Origin: CAYFJO01 sp964343305
Lineage (GTDB): Bacteria; Planctomycetota; Planctomycetia; Pirellulales; Pirellulaceae
Assembly: GCA_964343305.1 (NCBI GenBank)
Contig: CAYFJO010000470.1
Coordinates: 1-8,099 of the forward strand
Reading direction: 5' to 3'
Length of the DNA stretch: 8,099 nt
In this document: positions 5,400 to 8,099 of the stretch, in pieces
Position numbering within the stretch: position 1 is the stretch's first letter
Layout of the letters: every line of letters begins with the position of its first letter
The notes under the pieces: model-generated
What the model was told of the DNA's origin: nothing
Databases searched by the model: none
Seen by the model: the letters and a program-made list of their open reading frames with translations, nothing else
Position numbers and translations under genes: made by a program

Positions 5400-8099
5400 A
5401 TGCTCCGCACAATCGTCTCTATATCGCTGAAGCAACCGATTCTTGTGTTGGCGTTCGCCGCGGCGTTGATGGTTGTTGGCTATCGCAATCTGCGCAACGC
5501 TCCGTTGGATGTGTTTCCGGAATTCGCTCCACCGTTGGTCGAAATCCAAACCGAAGGTCCAGGGCTTTCGGCGGAAGAAGTCGAAAGTTTGATCACCGTG
5601 CCTTTGGAAAACGCGCTGAACGGCACAGCGAAACTGCAAACCATTCGCTCCAAATCCGTGATGGGTCTGTCGCAGATCGTGCTGATTTTCGAAGACGGCA
5701 CGGACCTGATGGTCGCACGACAACTGACTCAAGAACGCCTGGCAGTGGAAGCATCACGACTTCCCACGGTCGCGCGACCGCCAGTCATTCTGTCACCGCT
5801 GTCTTCAACCAGCCGCGTGTTGAAAATCGGAATCTGGTCTGAGACGGACGAGAATGACGAACCGCTGCTTTCGCAGATGGAAATGACCGAGCTTGCCCGC
5901 TGGACAATTCGCCCGCGTTTGATGGCGATTCCGGGCGTGGCAAATGTGCCGATCTGGGGCCGGCGGGACAAACAATTTCAGGTGCTTGTCAAGCCCGAGG
6001 AACTGCAAGCCCACCAGGTGACGTTGGCCGAAGTCGAAAGGGCAGCACGTGATGCTGCCGATGTTTCCGGCGGTGGGTTCGTGGATACACCGAACCAACG
6101 ATTGGCGGTTCGACACCTGTCGCCGATCGTCGAACCGGAAGATCTCGCGCGAACTGTCGTAGCCTTTCGTGGCGGCTCACCGCTCCGATTGGGAAATGTT
6201 GCCGAAGTAAAGGTCGGCCATCCGCCGCCGATCGGTGATGCGATTGTAAACGACGTGCCTGGCTTGCTGCTGATTGTCGAAAAACAACCGTGGGGCAATA
6301 CGCTCGATGTGACCCACGCCATAGAAGCCGCCCTAGAAGACATGAAGCCGGGACTCACGAATGTCCACATTGATCCGACGATCTTTCGGCCGGCAACGTT
6401 CATCGAAAGATCCTTGGAAAACCTTAGCTGGGCCATGTTGATCGGCTGTTTTCTCGTCCTCGTTATCTTGTCATTGTTCTTGTTCGACTGGCGGACGGCT
6501 TTGATCAGTTCGACCGCCATTCCGCTGTCGTTGGTTGCCGCCGCGGTCGTCCTCCGTTGGTTCGACGTGACGATCAACACGATGGTGTTGGCGGGGCTTG
6601 TCATCGCGCTGGGCGAAGTCGTCGACGACGCGATCATCGACGTGGAAAACATCGTCCGGCGGTTACGGTTGAATCGCGAGTCTCGCTTTCCGCGTTCGCC
6701 GTGGCGAGTCGTACTTGACGCTTCGCTCGAAGTTCGCAGTGCGGTGGTCTACGGCAGCTTCACGGTGATGCTCGTCATCATGCCGGTGTTCTTCCTTGAA
6801 GGGCTGGCGGGTTCGTTCTTTCGGCCGCTGGCAATGGCATACGTGTTGGCGATCTCCGCATCGCTGCTGGTGGCTTTGACTGTCACGCCGGCGATGAGTT
6901 TGCTTCTCTTGCCCGGAGCGGTTGAACAACGGCGCGAATCGCCGTTGGTCGCTTGGCTCAAGTCGCCGTATCGGTCGATGCTGCCGACTTTCATCACGCG
7001 ACCAGGGCTTTCCTCAGTCGCGCTTGCCGCGGTGGTCCTCTGTGCCGTCGTCAGCGTTCCATACTTAGGCGAAGAATTCATGCCCAAGTTCAAGGAAACG
7101 GACTTCTTGATGCACTGGGTCGAGAAACCGCCAACATCCATTGACGCGATGGACCGTGTCACGATCGAGGTCAGCAAAGAGTTGCGAGACATCGAAGGCG
7201 TGCGTAACTTCGGTTCGCACATCGGACGTGCCGAAGTCGCCGACGAAATCTACGGCCCGGAGTTTACGGAGCTTTGGATCAGCCTCGACGAGTCCGTCGA
7301 CTACGACAGCACCGTTACCACGATCCAGGAAGTCGTCGACGGCTATCCCGGCCTGCGTCGCGACTTGCTCACGTATTTGCGCGAACGAATCAAAGAGGTC
7401 CTCACCGGTGCCAGTGCCAGTATCGTCGTCCGAATCTACGGCGATGATCTCGTCAAACTGCGCGAGCACGCCGCTCGCGTTCACGATGCAATGGCCAAGA
7501 TCGAGGGCGTCAGCGAATTGAAGATCGAGTCGCAGGTCCTCGTTCCGCAAATCGAAGTGAAAATGAAGCCCCAGGTCGCCGAGCAATTTGGGCTCACACC
7601 TGGCCACGTGCGCCGAACTGCGTCGACAATCGTCAAAGGTCAGAAAGTCGGCGAAGTTTTCGAGAAGCAAAAGGTCTACGACGTCGCGGTTTGGGGCGCA
7701 CCCGAATCTCGCCACGACATGATCTCGATGAGGGAACTGTTGATCGATACGCCGACCGGCGGGCACGTTCCATTGGGCGACGTCGCTGAAGTACGAATCG
7801 TTGGTGCTTCGAACGCCGTCAAGCGTGAAGCCGCGTCGCGCCGCATTGACGTGACTTGTAATGCCAGCGGGCGAGATCTGGGCAGCGTCGCGACCGAGAT
7901 CGAAGAACAAGTTCTCAAACTGCCGTGGGAAGAAGACTCTGGCTACTATCCAGAATTCCTCGGCGAATACGCCGCTCAGACGGAGTCGCGCCGCCAAATC
8001 ACTCTCGTCGGACTGTTCGCTCTCGCTGGCATCGTGGCGATCATCCTCACATTCCGCGTATCTGGGTCAGCTAATTTTCGATTTTCCGATCTCGATTCA
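5400..8099 (+). CDS. RND efflux pump, CusA/CzcA (heavy-metal efflux) family, 3'-truncated by the window edge
   Basis: This is the inner-membrane, proton-driven pump of the tripartite system. 900 codons are present of the ~1,030-1,050 usual, so the last four to five membrane helices are missing. TM1 is at about 12-30 (PILVLAFAAALMVVG), followed by the family motif PLDVFPEFAPPLVEIQTEGPGLSAEEVE. The first porter domain contains IPGVANVPIWGRRDKQFQV. TM2-TM6 occupy about 340-510, with TM4 reading LGEVVDDAIIDVENI (about 404-418; acidic residues E406, D409, D410, D414, E416). TM7 is near 535-555, then the second porter domain with ASIVVRIYGDDL, and TESRRQITLVGLFALAGIVAIIL begins TM8. The start ATG has no Shine-Dalgarno and lies 18 bases after a strong hairpin. 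The Cu/Ag-binding methionines of E. coli CusA are not conserved, so the substrate is uncertain. The last ~15 codons do not match the family in this frame and may reflect an indel. Long antisense open frames here are shadows. Confidence 0.93.
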   Translation, partial: MLRTIVSISLKQPILVLAFAAALMVVGYRNLRNAPLDVFPEFAPPLVEIQTEGPGLSAEEVESLITVPLENALNGTAKLQTIRSKSVMGLSQIVLIFEDGTDLMVARQLTQERLAVEASRLPTVARPPVILSPLSSTSRVLKIGIWSETDENDEPLLSQMEMTELARWTIRPRLMAIPGVANVPIWGRRDKQFQVLVKPEELQAHQVTLAEVERAARDAADVSGGGFVDTPNQRLAVRHLSPIVEPEDLARTVVAFRGGSPLRLGNVAEVKVGHPPPIGDAIVNDVPGLLLIVEKQPWGNTLDVTHAIEAALEDMKPGLTNVHIDPTIFRPATFIERSLENLSWAMLIGCFLVLVILSLFLFDWRTALISSTAIPLSLVAAAVVLRWFDVTINTMVLAGLVIALGEVVDDAIIDVENIVRRLRLNRESRFPRSPWRVVLDASLEVRSAVVYGSFTVMLVIMPVFFLEGLAGSFFRPLAMAYVLAISASLLVALTVTPAMSLLLLPGAVEQRRESPLVAWLKSPYRSMLPTFITRPGLSSVALAAVVLCAVVSVPYLGEEFMPKFKETDFLMHWVEKPPTSIDAMDRVTIEVSKELRDIEGVRNFGSHIGRAEVADEIYGPEFTELWISLDESVDYDSTVTTIQEVVDGYPGLRRDLLTYLRERIKEVLTGASASIVVRIYGDDLVKLREHAARVHDAMAKIEGVSELKIESQVLVPQIEVKMKPQVAEQFGLTPGHVRRTASTIVKGQKVGEVFEKQKVYDVAVWGAPESRHDMISMRELLIDTPTGGHVPLGDVAEVRIVGASNAVKREAASRRIDVTCNASGRDLGSVATEIEEQVLKLPWEEDSGYYPEFLGEYAAQTESRRQITLVGLFALAGIVAIILTFRVSGSANFRFSDLDS

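Noticed and set aside
7065..7997. 310-codon open frame on the minus strand (and a 224-codon one at 5978-6652)
   Set aside because: Both are antisense to the RND pump gene, whose protein is unmistakable; their long openness comes from codon bias of the sense strand.

Overview
The window looks like a piece of a planctomycete chromosome, probably from the Rhodopirellula/Pirellulaceae side of the phylum. This is an inference from three things: moderate GC content, several starts with no Shine-Dalgarno sequence, and an inverted 'CCACTGGC...GCCAGTGG' intergenic repeat of a kind I recall from planctomycete genomes. No database search was possible.

Layout. (1) Positions 3-1754 (+) hold the 3' part of a large protein of unknown function, open at the left edge. 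(2) Positions 1813-2088 (-) encode a 91-residue DUF4404-type protein, convergent with the first gene. (3) Positions 2089-2468 form a divergent intergenic region with no credible gene but several short dyads that could be operators. (4) From 2469 to the right edge (+) lies a tripartite RND efflux operon in the order outer-membrane factor (TolC/CusC-like lipoprotein, 2469-3884), periplasmic adaptor (CusB/CzcB-like lipoprotein, 3905-5308), and inner-membrane RND pump (CusA/CzcA-family, 5400 to the edge, 900 codons present).

How the genes work together. The RND protein is a proton-driven trimeric antiporter in the inner membrane. The adaptor, anchored as a lipoprotein, bridges it to the TolC-like channel, so substrate leaves the periplasm or cytoplasm directly to the outside. 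The family suggests heavy-metal export. However, the three methionines that bind Cu(I)/Ag(I) in E. coli CusA appear to be replaced and the charged pattern of TM4 differs, so the substrate should be left open. No regulator is present in the window.

The most notable non-coding feature is a 62-bp double hairpin (5320-5381) inserted between the adaptor and pump genes, directly in front of a pump start that lacks a visible Shine-Dalgarno. A second point is that the last ~45 bases do not fit the RND family in the current frame but do in another, which suggests an indel or a poor contig end. I see no mobile element, CRISPR array, tRNA or rRNA, and nothing that I would call a new system.
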